A DNA stretch of 64,000 nucleotides from Isochrysis galbana (GCA_018136815.1 CM030941.1:3082984-3146983); one strand, 5' to 3'; counted from the first letter of the stretch, positions 1 through 11,176 are shown. The notes: generated by a model from the letters alone, not told the origin. Numbers and translations are program-made.

Positions 1-168
1 AAGAAACTCGCGCTAGGAGCTAGGAGAGCCTGACAGCCTGAACGGCCCGGCGTGCCGCTTCCTCGTCCACTCAGTACTCAGTAGAGTACGCCCTCGACGG
101 TTGGCCGCGCGCGCCCGTCCTAGTCCTAGTGCTGCCCCGACTTACTTTCGACTCCACGCTCGGCTACC

Positions 169-200
169 AAAAAAAAACATCTGAAGATTCAGGATTTAGG

Positions 201-237
<37 letters not shown>

Positions 238-247
238 CGCTAGCTAA
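169..247 (-). repeat. LINE 3'-end stub with (CTA)n tract
   Basis: On the minus strand this ends in CTGAATCTTCAG followed by ATG and a run of nine T, the same 3' terminus seen at 859, 45340 and 51741. The 5' side runs into about twelve CTA triplets (201-237). It is probably a severely 5'-truncated LINE copy. Bases 1-168 show nothing recognisable. Confidence 0.5.
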
Positions 248-249
248 AA

Positions 250-858
250 ACAACTAAGTTTATTCTTGGTTCGCCCATGGGGGGGCACGAGCCCCCCTCT
301 CTCTCCACTCCTCCCCTGCCGTTGGGGAGGAACCACCCATCCTCCTGGCATGCCTGATGGCTTGCCAGTTGCCAGGAGGCCACTGCCCTGCTGACCTGCT
401 GACCCACTCTCCCACGGACAGGCTCGCCTGATTCGCTCGTCCTGGCCCCTCGTGGCCAGCCCATCGCTCCAACCCCCCTCCCCCCCTGGTCGACAGGCAG
501 ACAGGTGCAGATTGGGGGCCCCTGAGGGTCAGGAGCGCCAGCGAGGGAGAGGCAGGGGAGACCAGGGCCCAGCCCCAGCCTCCTCTGCCCCCTGAGCTGG
601 CCTCGAGGAGCCTCCAGGGGTCGCCAGCAGGCAGCTGCTGGCCTGTCGCAGGCACGCCATCGCGCGTGCCGCAGGAGAGAGGAGAGAGAGCGCGGAGAAG
701 GGGGTGGGCGGAGCGACAGCTCCGCCCACCGAAGAATAGGTAAGTCCCGCACCTGTTTACAGGATAAGTCGGGACTGAGGACGCCGCCAGCCCGGTAGGC
801 GTAGGAGGAAGGAGGGAACGGATCACCGGGGGGGGGCGCGGGCCACCGGACCATATCT
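250..858 (+). repeat. Repeat F copy with repeat-A-like 5' end
   Basis: It begins with the hairpin AACTAAG/CTTGGTT and then CGCCCATGG, like repeat A at 58911 and 60222. The first ~110 bp match repeat A; the rest matches 2004-2320. The copy is cut by a LINE insertion and its last bases resume at 1964. The long open frames on the minus strand are GC-rich shadows and recur in the partial copy with indels, so I do not call them genes. Confidence 0.6.
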
Positions 859-1963
859 AAAAAAAAACTTCTGAAGATTCAGGGCTACTCGCCTACTAGC
901 TATGGGTCACACCTTTGCCTTTGCTATCTACAGCGCCCTTAATTTCCCTCCCTCCACCTCTTCCCCTGCCCCCCTTCATTCCTTTTTCTTCGGTTTCCGG
1001 GGTCCGGCCTCGGTGCACTACCTGAGGCCTGGTTCGGAGTGTGGGGTTCGGGCAGGCCTTTTGAGTTTGTCGATATTGCCGTGTGTGTCTATCCGTCTAA
1101 GTCTTATTTGTTATGGTTATGTCCGGGTCCTAATGTCTCTAGTATCAATTTTGGATGGCGTGCCAAAGCTTCAAGTGCTTTGGTTGTCTTGCTCCTTGAT
1201 TGATCTCCTCGACGGCGTAAACGATCCCCAGCTTGGTGGTTAGCTCCACTAACTCCGCACTGGGCCTAAGTCCGCCTTTGTCGTTCCTATTGAAGATGGG
1301 TCTCAAGTCGTTCATGTCTATCCTTTTCTTGGGTTGCCTGCCCATGCCCGCCTGGGCGGTTCTCGCCGAATCGGTTTCTTGTGCGAAAAGGAGTGCTTTG
1401 CTCAGCAAGATGTATCTCTCTATGATTCTTATCAGTATGGATTCTTCCGAAAATTTTAGGCCGTCGTAATGTATCCTATAGAAGTCCGTGATTATGTATC
1501 TCCACGCTAATAGGCTAATAGGTATGGTATACATATCGCTTTCGGGGCGTCTCCTTTCGGGAAGACGAATAGGTTATCTATAGTGATTTCCTCTCTGCTT
1601 CTATCCGCCTTAGGTGAGAAGCGTGCGACTTTATTTAGTTCGCCTAGGATGTTAGTTATCCTGGGGCACTCGCCTAAGTGGATCGAGGATTCATCCGCTT
1701 CCCCACATATGCGGCAGGTGTTGTCTCTGCCCGGAAAGCGGTTATATGTGCCCCCAAAGCTGTTCTTTCCAATGCCTGTTTTGATGCGACATTTCCCCAA
1801 TGGGGTCCTGTCTTGTATCTTGTATGGCGCCGGGCCGGCCCCTCGCGCCGGAGCACGAGGGCGGTAACGCGGCTGTGTAGGGTCCCGGCCCGGGGGCCTT
1901 CCCTATGGGTTCGTCCCTCTAGTGTTTTGTGGCTGGTGTGGCTGTGGATTGTGCTGGAGGTTT
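859..1963 (-). mobile_element. 5'-truncated LINE insertion with 18-bp TSD
   Basis: The segment is flanked by the direct repeat CCACCGGACCATATCTAA (843-860 and 1964-1981) and interrupts repeat F. On the minus strand it carries the C-terminal part of a non-LTR retrotransposon ORF, then a 3' UTR ending in CTGAATCTTCAG and a T tract at the left boundary. The long TSD, 5' truncation and homopolymer 3' end are the standard signs of target-primed reverse transcription. The unusual point is a T tail rather than an A tail. Confidence 0.8.
1145..1963 (-). pseudogene. LINE ORF C-terminal fragment, frameshifted
   Basis: Two minus-strand frames (1507-1800, then 1145-1534) together give a C-x2-C-x8-H-x4-C cluster (CRICGEADESSIHLGEC), then a tryptophan/tyrosine-rich helix (WRYIITDFYRIHYD) and the motif MGRQPKKRIDMNDLRPIF. 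The same order occurs at 9218-10141 and 46293-46725. A Cys/His cluster after the reverse transcriptase is typical of non-LTR retrotransposon C-termini. At least one frameshift near 1510-1530 and missing reverse transcriptase make it a dead fragment. The family assignment rests on motif layout only. Confidence 0.6.
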
Positions 1964-1981
1964 CCACCGGACCATATCTAA

Positions 1982-2320
1982 GCCCTTTTCCCCTATCCCC
2001 CTATCCCCAGTCCCAGCCTCCTCTGCCCCCAGAGCTGGCCTCCAGGAGCCTCCAGGGGTCGCCAGGGGCAGCTGCAGGCCTGCCGCAGGCGCGCCATCGC
2101 GCGTGCCGCAGGAGAGGGGAGAGAGAGCGCGGAGAAGGGGGTGGGCGGAGCGAGAGCTCCGCTCACCGAAAAATAGGTAAGTCCCGCACCTGTTTACAGG
2201 ATAAGTCGGGGCTGAGACCGCCGCCCACTCGGAGACACAGGAGGAAGGGGGGGAAAGATCACCGGGGGGAGGCGCGGGCCACCGGACCATATCTAAGCCC
2301 TTCACCCCTATCCCCCTAGT
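1982..2320 (+). repeat. Repeat F, 3' end and second partial copy
   Basis: After the LINE, repeat F finishes with AAGCCCTTTTCCCCTATCC. A second, 5'-truncated copy follows (about 2004-2320) with the same internal order as 570-858 and the same end, CCACCGGACCATATCTAAGC. The two copies lie in tandem. Confidence 0.55.
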
Positions 2321-2470
2321 AGTGCACGGGGGGAGTCGCCTAATGGCGGGGGGTGAAGGGCCGGGGGAGTGGGGGTGTAGAAAGTTTTGCTGCGTGAGTA
2401 GAAAGTAGAGGGTCCACGGCCGCGTGTGCGGTGAGACTATTAAGAAGTTTATTTATACCGCTAGCTAAAA
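2321..2470 (+). repeat. LINE/repeat C 3'-end relative, then G tract
   Basis: The stretch holds GCACGGGGGGAGTCGCC and ends GTGAGACTATTAAGAAGTTT, matching the 3' ends at 10345-10475 and 62345-62475. Past it lie a 28-base G run (about 2559-2586) and a C run (2647-2669) that precede the IF-2 gene. Confidence 0.5.
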
Positions 2471-2778
2471 AAGACCATGTATTCACGGTATTGACTCACG
2501 CCATCACATACCCCAGAACACTCACTCCCTTTACTCATTCCTTGGTCTTTGGTTTGGGGGAGGGGGGGGGGGGGGGGGGGGGGGGCGGGCACTACGTCGG
2601 GCCAAGTGCGAGGGATGGGCTAGAGTCTGTAGTAAATCGTGAATACTCCCCCTCCCCCCCCCCCCCCCCGCGCGCGCACGCGCGCGCGTTCTGTCTTTTA
2701 GTAGTTCTTCCTTTTTTAGGTGGCCCCGTCTCCGGCCTCTCTCTGTCTCTGTGTGGGGCGCGCGGCGGTGGGGGGCCG

Positions 2779-5078
2779 ATGCTGCTCGGCCGGTGGCGGC
2801 CGGCGCGAGCCACGCTCTGGCCGCGGCTGGCGAGGCATGCGGCGAGTGGGCGGAGCGGCAAGCGGCGTGCCCCCAAGCTGCAGCTCGAGGTGCCCGAGCT
2901 CTGCACCGCCGCGCGCCTTGCGGGCATGGTGGGCCAGCCGAGTGAGGCCATCCTTGGGCTTGCGAGCTCTCTGGGTGAACCACTCGTCTCTGAGAAGAGC
3001 CCGCTGGGGAGGGAGCTGATCGAGCTGCTCGCGCTCGAGCTGGGTGCCGAAATCACCCTGAAGCAAGTGGACGAGCACCCACTGCCGCCGCCGACAGCCG
3101 CCGAGCGCGTCAAGCTGCCCTTCCGTGCGCCTGTTGTCACGCTGATGGGCCATGTTGACCACGGGAAGACATCGCTGCTCGATGCGTTCCGTGGGAGTAG
3201 CATCGCCGCAAGCGAGGCGGGCGGCATCACCCAGGGTATTTCTGCCTTCATGGTCCCTCCCGCCGCCGGGTACGAGCGGGGCGTCACCTTCATTGACACT
3301 CCGGGGCATGAGCTCTTCACGAGGATGCGTGAGCGCGGGGCGCACGCAACCGACATAATCCTATTGATATGCGCCCTCGATGCGGGCGTGCAGGACACGA
3401 CGCGTGAGGCGATTCGCTACGCGCGCGAGGTTGGGTGCCCCATGATCGTCGCCGCCAACAAGGTGGACAAGGTGGGGGCCGCGGAGGCACTGCCAAAACT
3501 CTCTCAGCAACTATTGGAGGAGGAGGTCATGTCGGAACAGTTTGGGGGTGACGTGCCAATCGTGCCCGTCTCGGCCACCAAGCGTCTGAACCTCGACGAG
3601 CTCCTCGAAGCGATCCACTTGCAGGCGGAGATGATGGAGCTGCATGCGGTGGTGAGCGTACTCCGCGGCTGCTTGCGCTCAGGCTCGGCCTCCCGTAGCG
3701 CCACGCTTGATCCTTCTCCCCTCACCCAACCCTCAACTGCACACGTCAAGCCTGTCCCACCCGCCGCCGTCAGGAAGAGGGCCGGGCCGAAGGCATCGTT
3801 CTCGAGTCCGTCATTCGTCAGGGCCTCGGCATTGTTTCGACGGTGCTCATCCAGCGTGGCACCCTCAGAAGGGGAGATCACGTCGTAATTGGCAGCACAT
3901 GGGGGAAGGTGAGGGTGCTCGCGAATGAGATTGGGCGGCCTATCCACGCCGCCGGGCCATCATTGCCTGTAAGGATCAATGGGTTGCGTGAGCTGCCCTC
4001 GGCGGGCGACGAGTTGCTTGTCGTCCCGTCTGAAGCGCGTGCCAAGGAAGTAGCCGAGTTTCGAAAACTCAAGGCTGAGGTGGTGTCGCGTGCCGAACTT
4101 GCTCCGCGGCGAGGCCAGCGACGGCGGACAAGCAAGCTGGTGCCCACCATCCTCAAGGCCGACTCGGCTGGGTCGCTGGAGGCCGTTGGAGAGGGGCTAC
4201 GCCACTTCCCGACTTCAAGGGTCGAACTCAAGATGGTGCGCTCATCGGTCGGGTCGATCAACGAGTCGGACATCCAGCTCGCAAAGAGCGTGGGAGCTAC
4301 CGTCTTTGCGTTCAACGTGCCCATCGTGAGCACTGCAGCCACCTTGGCTGCACAGCTGCAGGTCCGATTGTGCCGCCACGCGCGACGGACCCGCCCCTTT
4401 AGCGGCGAGCTCTCTAGCATGTTACCGATTGGTATATTCTGGAACAGAGGCCGCTCGGGTCCAGCTCGCGCCCAACATCCAATGCGCTCCTTGACATGAA
4501 CTCCTTCAATTGTGAACGTGAACGCCCTTGGGGTGCAAAGGATTTGACCCGCTGCGTACTGAATGTTCTCTCATCCTTGACAGGAACCCCCCCCCCCCCC
4601 CCCCCGGTTGCCGCGTTTGCTTTCCCACCAGATCCCTGTGTACCAACACAACGTGATCTACACTCTGATGGAGACCGCCAAACGCACGCTTGAAGAAGCA
4701 ATTGATCCGGTAGTGGAAGAGCACACTACCGGTACTGCAGAGGTACTTGAGACTTTCACACTAACCCTCAACCGGAAAGACCGAAAGGACGGCATGTCCA
4801 AACATACTGTGGTTGCCGGCTCGCGGGTGACTGAAGGGACCGCCACCGCTCATTCTCTAGCACGAGTGCTTAGAGATGGAGAGACAGTCCATGAAGGCCG
4901 CATCATATCCTTGCGTCACTTTAAACAGGAAGTAAGAAGCATGAAGAAGGGCTCCGAATGCGGCATGATTCTCCACGACTACTCTGGGGTTTCTAAAGGT
5001 GATCGAATTGTATTCTTTGAACGTGTCTCCAGGAAGCCTTCGCTCTACGAAGGAGAGGAGGATTTCAAACCCACTTGA
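2779..5078 (+). CDS. MTIF2: Mitochondrial translation initiation factor IF-2
   Basis: Three exons: 2779-3651, 3774-4361 and 4632-5078, all joined in phase 0, giving 635 residues. IF-2 is the GTPase that places initiator tRNA on the small ribosomal subunit. G1 GHVDHGKT (residues 124-131), G3 DTPGH (173) and G4 NKVD (227) are intact; domain II (GTLRRGDHVVIG), domain III and the C-terminal tRNA-binding beta barrel (HTVVAGSRVTEG) follow. The start MLLGRWRPARATLWPRLARH is Arg-rich and free of acids, fitting a mitochondrial presequence, although a plastid role cannot be excluded. The upstream frame is open but is homopolymer and pyrimidine tract; a further 5' exon is possible because a 3' splice-site-like TTTTTTAG lies at about 2720. 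Intron 1 uses GTGAGC/CAG and intron 2 GTCCGA/CAG, the latter a weak donor beside a 17-base C run. The length is near the mitochondrial family norm. Confidence 0.93.
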
Positions 5079-5560
5079 ACTGATGTCCAATTAGTGACGA
5101 TCTTGAACCAGGTTGCTTGCTTTGGTCTTCAACACGCGTCGATGTGCGCAGACTATTGGCATCAAGCCCTGTATTGGTGTCACGTTGGTGGTTGGTGCTG
5201 CATGCTCTGCTTCGATGTGGGATGCTGAGTTGATTTTCTCTCGTCTTTGTTCCTCGAACTAGAGTATAAGAGTATGTGCTCGAGAAGAGACGGAAGCTGC
5301 AACCCTAGCTGGGGGTCAGTTCTAGTGTGAGAGATCAGCAAAAAGCAAAAAAAATTGGGGGTCCATCGGCAAAATTTTCGAAAAATGGCCAATTTTAAGC
5401 CTCTGAAGACCAAGCGCTAAAAAAGAATTCGGCCCCCCTCCGGTAAAAAGAAGCGCCCAGCGGGGTGGGGTGGGGGGGGGGGGGGGCACACGCTTCAGCA
5501 GGCACGACACGGTGCAAACGCTGGCCTCACACGGCGCGAGGAGCGCGCGGCGGGGCGAGG

Positions 5561-5597
<37 letters not shown>

Positions 5598-5825
5598 GCG
5601 CGCGTGGGTGTCACACACATGCAGGGGCGTGGTGGCGGGAGGATACACCGAGCGAAGAGCGCGCTGGGAGGGGGTCTGAGGTACCGCCGAGCTCGCGCGC
5701 CCTGTCCGCCGTTCGCCCGTTTCCGCGAGTATGTACGTGGCAAAGCACACCCGAGAGGCCGTCGAACAACATCCCCGGTGGTACAGATGTGGAAACGTCT
5801 CCAACCTTCTCTCGCCCTCCAGGAC
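5079..5825 (+). other. Gene-free spacer with G tract and GA microsatellite
   Basis: This is the 3' flank of the IF-2 gene. It contains a G run (about 5471-5487) and a GA microsatellite (about 5563-5597). The overlapping open frames on both strands come from this low-complexity sequence. I see no gene. Confidence 0.6.
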
Positions 5826-5983
5826 TCAACCTACTTTTATAAGTGGGGGTCAATGGGGGCCTCGCGCCCCCCTCTCTCCATTGCGGACACCCCCCGGGGT
5901 GGGCCCGTACATTCAACCCCAGCCCCTGCCCTCTGGCAGGGGCAAGGCACTCATCAATACAGCCCAGACCCCTAGTGGGCGCG
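5826..5983 (+). repeat. Repeat B, 5' end, cut by the assembly gap
   Basis: The 5' hairpin CTACTTTTATAAGTGG is followed by GGGTCAATGGGGGCCTCGCG, then GGACACCCCCCGGGGTGGGC and an arm pair around CTCTGGCAGGGGCA. It matches 31087-31240 closely and runs into the N gap. Confidence 0.75.
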
Positions 5984-6083
5984 NNNNNNNNNNNNNNNNN
6001 NNNNNNNNNNNNNNNNNNNNNNNNNNNNNNNNNNNNNNNNNNNNNNNNNNNNNNNNNNNNNNNNNNNNNNNNNNNNNNNNNNN
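5984..6083. other. Assembly gap (100 N)
   Basis: Exactly 100 N, the customary placeholder for a gap of unknown size. It removes the rest of a repeat B copy and the 5' part of the XPC gene. Confidence 1.
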
Positions 6084-6085
6084 CT

Positions 6086-7315
6086 CCTCACACCATACCG
6101 TGTTGGGGTGAAGTCCACATGCCGCAGGAGGGTCGATGGGTGGCATTTGACCCCTTCTTCAATCCAACCGCCGCGCGCGCCTCTCGCGTGGCGGTCGACG
6201 AGCCGGAGGCCATCGTGCACGCCCGCCTGGTCTCACGCGCAGCTCACGCCAAGGCGTACATTGTCGGCTTTGGCGCGTCCGGCCCCGCGACTGACGTGAC
6301 AGCTCGATACGTTGCCGATTTGCAGGCGGTGCTCACGCACCGGTCAAACGCGGTGTGGTGGGAGACGTCTCTGCGTGGGGCTGTCGTGCCCGGTATGGAG
6401 AGCAGCTCAATACATGGGGCGACAAATGGAGAGAGACTTGAGGAGCCCATTGATTTGTGCGAGGAGGGTGACACGAGGGCAGTCGCTGCCGCCGCAGAAG
6501 AGGCAGAGGTCCGGTCCCGCCTCGCAAGTCGGCCGATACCGACATCTCTTGCTGCCTTCAAGAAGGATCCGAGCTACGTCCTCGAGAAGGATATCGGCCG
6601 CTACGAGGCGCTACATCCAGCCGACACCCCACTCGTCGGACTGTTCAAAGGCCACAAGGTGTTCCCGCGTTCGGCCGTTAAGCGTGTGATGACCTCCGAA
6701 CGGTGGTTCCGCGAGTGCAGATGCATTGCGCCTGCCGAGGCGCCGTACAAGACGCTCGCCAAGGGTTCCATCGCACCCGGGCGCGGCCGGCCGGCCAAGC
6801 GCCCCTTGAGTGCCATAGAGGCGGCAGCTAGTGCCGCGGACGCCGACTTCGTGGTGACGCGCGATGACGACGAGGCTCTGGACGAGCAGATCGAGCTGTA
6901 CGGAGAGTGGCAAACGTACCCATACGAAGCTCCAGCTGCAATCGGCGGGATTGTGCCCCGGTCGGCACGAGGACATGTGGAGATGTGGACTGAGGCCCAT
7001 AAACCGCTGGGGACGGTATGGCTGAAGGTGGACCACGCGCTCACCGTGGCCAAGAAGCTGGGCATCGATGCGGCACCTGCGATGGTGGGCTTTGACATGC
7101 GCGATGGACGCTCCGTGCCCAGGTTCGATGGCGTCATCGTGTGCGAGGATATGGCTCCGGTCGTGGCTGAGGCCGCCGCCGCCATGGCCGAGCAGGAGGA
7201 AGACAAGCGAATGAGAAAGCGGCGCAAGTATGCCCTTGGCCTGTGGGCCAAACTTCTCCAGCACCTTAGCGTGCGCGAGCGGCTCGAAGCAGAATATGTA
7301 CGCAGCGAAGGGTAG
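6086..7315 (+). CDS. XPC: DNA repair protein XPC/Rad4, C-terminal part (5' missing)
   Basis: The frame runs out of the gap to a stop at 7315 (about 409 codons). XPC/Rad4 recognises distorted DNA and starts global nucleotide-excision repair in the nucleus. The start CWGEVHMPQEGRWVAFDPF is the end of the transglutaminase-like fold. KAYIVGFGASGPATDVTARY and WWETSLR follow. The beta-hairpin domains then come in order: BHD1 (FKKDPSYVLEKDIGRYEALH, VFPRSAVKRVMTSERWFRE), BHD2 with a short linker, and BHD3 (ELYGEWQTYPYEAP, GIVPRSARGHVEMW, KLGIDAAPAMVGFDMRDGRS, DGVIVCEDM). A basic tail (KRMRKRRKYALGLW) ends it. There are no introns in this part. The missing N-terminal portion lies in or before the gap. 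Confidence 0.88.
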   Translation, partial: PHTIPCWGEVHMPQEGRWVAFDPFFNPTAARASRVAVDEPEAIVHARLVSRAAHAKAYIVGFGASGPATDVTARYVADLQAVLTHRSNAVWWETSLRGAVVPGMESSSIHGATNGERLEEPIDLCEEGDTRAVAAAAEEAEVRSRLASRPIPTSLAAFKKDPSYVLEKDIGRYEALHPADTPLVGLFKGHKVFPRSAVKRVMTSERWFRECRCIAPAEAPYKTLAKGSIAPGRGRPAKRPLSAIEAAASAADADFVVTRDDDEALDEQIELYGEWQTYPYEAPAAIGGIVPRSARGHVEMWTEAHKPLGTVWLKVDHALTVAKKLGIDAAPAMVGFDMRDGRSVPRFDGVIVCEDMAPVVAEAAAAMAEQEEDKRMRKRRKYALGLWAKLLQHLSVRERLEAEYVRSEG

Positions 7316-9217
7316 AACGCATCTTAGGAAACGGCTGCGCTCGAGACGCGGCTGGGTGGATCGTCAAGGATGAATGATGGGTGTCGCATCGCCTTTGTAC
7401 GAGCGGGCGATGATAGCTGCGACGGCATAGACGATCGATTCTGGCTATAGATGAGAATGAGGTGAGGAGGGATGCCGGAGATGAGTGAGATGATGAGAGC
7501 GGGGCGTAATGACGTTTACCTTGTGGAACTTTTGCGGCAGTGCGCGAAATAAGAATCGTAAATTGTGCGGCCCGGCTCCAAAGTCCGAAGCCGAGATAAG
7601 GCTCGAGAACCAAATTTAAATTTGAGAAAAAAAAACTTTTTTGGGCGCGGTGCGAGTGCGAGCCAAAGCACAGCGGACTCACATAATAATAATAAAACAA
7701 CTGAGCGTTAGTACCACTACTCCCACTAGCCCGGTACTATCACGACACCCCTCAGCGCACCTGCCCGCACGCCTTGAAGTGATGGCACAAGACAGATGCA
7801 CACGGCCATACGCATCCCTGCACAAATGCTCCCCCCTCACAATCGCAAACCCCCGGCTCCCATTACACATTATAGCTCCCCACAAGTTACAATGGAGGAA
7901 AACCCGGTGAGGCGGACCGACCTACGTCGGGCGACTCACCGGGGGAAAACACCAGGGGGGCGGGCTAGGGGGCTCTCGCACACACCGCACAGCGACACGG
8001 TGGCGCGCTTCATTATTAGCGCACCTACCGTAGGACCGTAGGATGAAGGGGGGGGGGGGGTTCACCACAGCCTCGGATGCGGGAGGGAGACGCGCAAATT
8101 GCTCACCTGGACATCATGAAATGCGCACTTGATGGTTCCAACACCACAAGGGAGAGCCTCCTCAAGTGAAAGGCGCACACGCACCACCTCTTGGAAGGGC
8201 GAAGGGCCTGCATGACGCTTTCCTCGCCGCGAGTGGTGCAGCGTCCCCCAAACGGAAAGCAACGAGCAACTTGGCAACTTGGCGAATGCCTTCATCCCCT
8301 CAACCCCCCCACCCCCTCCCCGTCACACGCGTTCACGCTCTACCCGTAAAGAGTTTGCGGTCGCGCCCGCGGGGGTACCAAATGAAGGCAAACAAACGAC
8401 CTCAATCAAGGACAAGGCACGAGGGGCAAGGGCAAGTCGCAAGTCGCAAGTCGCCGCAAGGCAGAGAGTGAAGGAGTGAGTGTCGTATTCCATACGAGGA
8501 CAGACTTTTACTTCTAGTCTGTGAGTTATTTTAAGTCTCAAGGTCTCGTTGATGGGTATACCGCCTCTTATCGTACTTTCTCTTGATGTCATCAAACGTT
8601 CCACGATGGTCGTCTGTCTTCTGTTATACCTCGGTCGCAGCTCCCCCAGCGAGGTCTGCCCTCGTTGTGCCGACCCCTCTGTCGCATGTCTGCGCGTCGC
8701 TGAATTGCCTTGGTGCCGACGCTTGGCCGTCCGTCCGAGTGCGGTTAGTTTTCGCCCCGTTTGGTTTAGTTTGTGTGCCTCTGTGGACCTTTAGCCTTTT
8801 GACTTTTGAGTCCACGCGTTGTAGTCCCTCGTGTCTACCTTGGACCAAAGAAGCCCTCATTCTCATTCTCTCTCTCACTAGCTCGCTAGCTAGTCTCGTC
8901 TCTACTCTCCGACGCCACGCGTTGCAACCCTCCGACCTTCCGTCTACCTTTTCGCTCGTAGCGTTCGATGGCAGACACTAGCTGTCAGACCCGATTCCTA
9001 CTATGACCTTTCAGACATCTTCCCGCAAACAGAAACAGCAATCAACGAACCCTCTACGGCCGCGTCAGCTGCCGGCTCGATCGAACGGCCCTCTGCCTAC
9101 GAGCCAGTAGTCATCGCATGTTCGACAAGCACAAATTCCGCCTTGGCGCCTACGACCGCGCCCTCTCATAGTCCCGCTCCCTCTCTACCTATGGGAACAG
9201 CGGGAAGCTTCTTTTGA
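7316..9217. other. Gene-free spacer with repeat fragments
   Basis: The 3' flank of the XPC gene to about 7680 has no gene. Repeat B 3' sequence occupies 7683-7970. A short relative of repeat E lies at about 8320-8380 (TCACGCTCTACCCGTAAA). From about 8480 a non-repetitive, ORF-poor stretch leads into the LINE ORF fragment and is probably its degenerate upstream part: AACGGCCCTCTGCCTACGAG at 9083 resembles the ORF1 region near 52530. Confidence 0.5.
7683..7970 (-). repeat. Repeat B, 3' half
   Basis: It matches, in opposite orientation, 31745-32031 of the full-length repeat B, including the TTATTATTAT 3' tail (here ATAATAATAA at 7683) and the block ACCGACCTACGTCGGGCGAC. The 5' part with the hairpin is missing. 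Confidence 0.7.
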
Positions 9218-10141
9218 CCCACAAGGGGTCAAGCGTCAAGCTTGCAGGGCCCCCCTTCTTCGTTGGTCGCGCCGCACCGCGCCCCGCCCGCTCGCGAGGG
9301 CCCCCCTGTCCCGGCCAATCCCAAGCAAGTCACTTGGGAGGACATGGGTCGCCCTCCCTTGAGGGACGCGGCCGACCTCCCTATCCCTTGGGACCCGCGG
9401 TCCCATGGGATCTACGCCGTGTGCGCTGCCATTAGCGCCGAGCGGAGCAACGCCCCGCAAGCGGCGAGAATAGTATGGGAGAGACGACTGAACATCACAA
9501 ACGAAGAATGGAAACACATAGCTAAACTATACACAATGCCATTATTGAAACACACAGACAAACACCTCCACTTCAAACATATCACACACAGAAGAATTGG
9601 TACTAGAAATAGATTCACAGACACTCAAACAGACATGTGTAAGCTATGTCGTCGACACCGCGAAAACTCGTGCCATCTAGCGTGGTGTCCCGCGACGAAA
9701 ACCATCTTCGAGACCATAGATGCCCTCAACAACTACACTCCCCCCCCCGGAAGGTCACGCACACAGAAAATAAAGGATAGATTATTTGCATATCCTGGTA
9801 CGAACACTCCCGAAAGCCTAAAAGCATTATACGTGATAGCGTGGAAATACATACTAAGAGACTTCTATAGAGTCGAATTTGAGTCACACGAGTACCACTA
9901 CATACCTATCCTAGAGTCTACACTAGTGAGATTCACCACATTAGTCAGGGGCCTCACCCCGCCAAAAGCGCACTGCTCTGTACGCACGCACAAAGCCGCT
10001 CAAGGGAGAAAGCCCAAACTCAAGAAACCGCCAGAACTCAGCGCCCCCGTATTCATTGAAAACGAAAAAGGTAGACTACAACTGAGCGAAAACACCCGCC
10101 TCGTAGCAAAAGCCCTTGGCCTCGCTGAAAGACTCGCATAA
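9218..10141 (+). pseudogene. LINE ORF C-terminal fragment
   Basis: A frame of about 308 codons opens after a stop at 9215 without an ATG until 9343. It carries ITHRRIGTRNRF, the Cys/His cluster CKLCRRHRENSCHLAWC, WKYILRDFYRVEF, and QGRKPKLKKPPELSAPVF. All are shared with the fragments at 1145-1800 and 46293-46725, and this is the longest and cleanest of the three. It looks like the region downstream of the reverse transcriptase in a non-LTR retrotransposon. No reverse transcriptase core is seen upstream, so the copy is probably 5' degenerate. Confidence 0.6.
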
Positions 10142-10475
10142 CAAGAAGCGTCGGCCCGCGGGAACTGACCATCTGAGAACGCGATCGATCACTATAGGTC
10201 ATCTAAGAGGAACGCCGCGCACACAAAGTCAAGGGACCCTGGAACAACTCTAAAAACAAACAGGTCACTCAGTGGCACAGGAGGGAGCGGAGAACACGCC
10301 GCTGAGGACAGGTGCACACCGCTCCGCTCGGACCCCCCACATATCCCGAGCCCCTAAGTAGAGCACGAGGGGAGTTGCTGCAAAGCGGGGAATGAGGGTA
10401 AGGAAGGGAAGGGGGCGTGGCTACGAGTATGCGAGTCAGTGCCACGGGGGAGGCGAGAATATTAAAAGGTTTTTT
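10142..10475 (+). repeat. LINE 3' UTR, same sequence as repeat C 3' end
   Basis: It directly follows the LINE ORF stop. The blocks GGCACAGGAGGGAGCGGAGA, CCCCTAAGTAGAGCACGAGG and GGCGAGAATATTAAAAGG plus seven T match 61388-61466 and 62350-62475 of repeat C. This ties repeat C to the LINE family: repeat C carries the LINE's 3' end. Confidence 0.7.
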
Positions 10476-10559
10476 TGTAACTTGCTACTGTTAGACTCTT
10501 GAACCTACTGCTTCGTACTAAATACTGCTAACATTATCTACTAGCTGACATTTGCTCAC

Positions 10560-11040
10560 TCAGGCAGCTGCATTTGAGTTCGAATCAGAACCTGGCAATA
10601 GTCCATCATCACTTCCAAATGGCCAAATTGCTGCAGACTTCTCGAGCACGAGCTTGCCCATCCTGCTCCCCTTCCCAACCGTGCCGTGCCCACCTGCGCC
10701 TACCTCAGCCGGTGGCTCATACCGCCAGATCTCGTAGGTTGGCAGCAAGAAGAGGGAGGAGCCCGTCAACGCCGCAGCGACGAGCACGGCGACGACGACG
10801 GCAGCCAGAAGGGTCTGGACATGCACAACGACCTCCGATTGCACAGCTCGCTGCCGCGCTGTTGGCTCTCGCGGCGCCAGCTTTAGCGGCGGAGCCGGAG
10901 GCACCTCCTCTGAGCTCGCTGCTGAGTCTTCTTGGAGAGGAGCGGGTGTGGATGCATGGAGTGGGTAGGAAGTGGAGCCACCCTTGGCGATATTCACTAG
11001 GCGGGCGATGTCCTCCTTAATCGTGGGCATGCCGACAGAG
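10560..11040 (-). CDS. Unknown protein with one membrane segment
   Basis: From the first ATG (11040) the frame gives about 160 residues: MPTIKEDIARLVNIAKGG, a Pro/Ala-rich linker, one hydrophobic helix (VQTLLAAVVVAVLVAAALTG) and a short tail ending SDSNSNAAA. I do not recognise the family. A possible donor (GAG/GTAGGC) after EIWRYEPPAE means the real C-terminus may differ. Its 5' end lies 137 bp from the left end of the Mutator-like transposon. Before that insertion it was divergent with the TFIIIC-like gene now at 14862, sharing a very short promoter. Coding status is supported by frame length and the helix only. Confidence 0.45.
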
Positions 11041-11176
11041 GAGAGGCCGAGCGAGGAGGGGCAGCAGCCGCGCCGCTGCAACGAACCAACCCTTCCTCGC
11101 AGAGAGGGGAGAGGGGGGGGCTGCGAGAGGGTCAAGTAAAGTAGCTAGACTAGCAGTACTTTACAGATGAATACTT

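Noticed and set aside
169-215. Telomere or rho-independent terminator from the hairpin plus T tract
   Set aside because: The same structure recurs at TSD-flanked LINE ends, so it is a retroelement 3' terminus.
240-854. 204-codon minus-strand ORF and overlapping frames
   Set aside because: They lie in repeat F, recur with indels at 1919-2305, and are GC-rich shadows on both strands.
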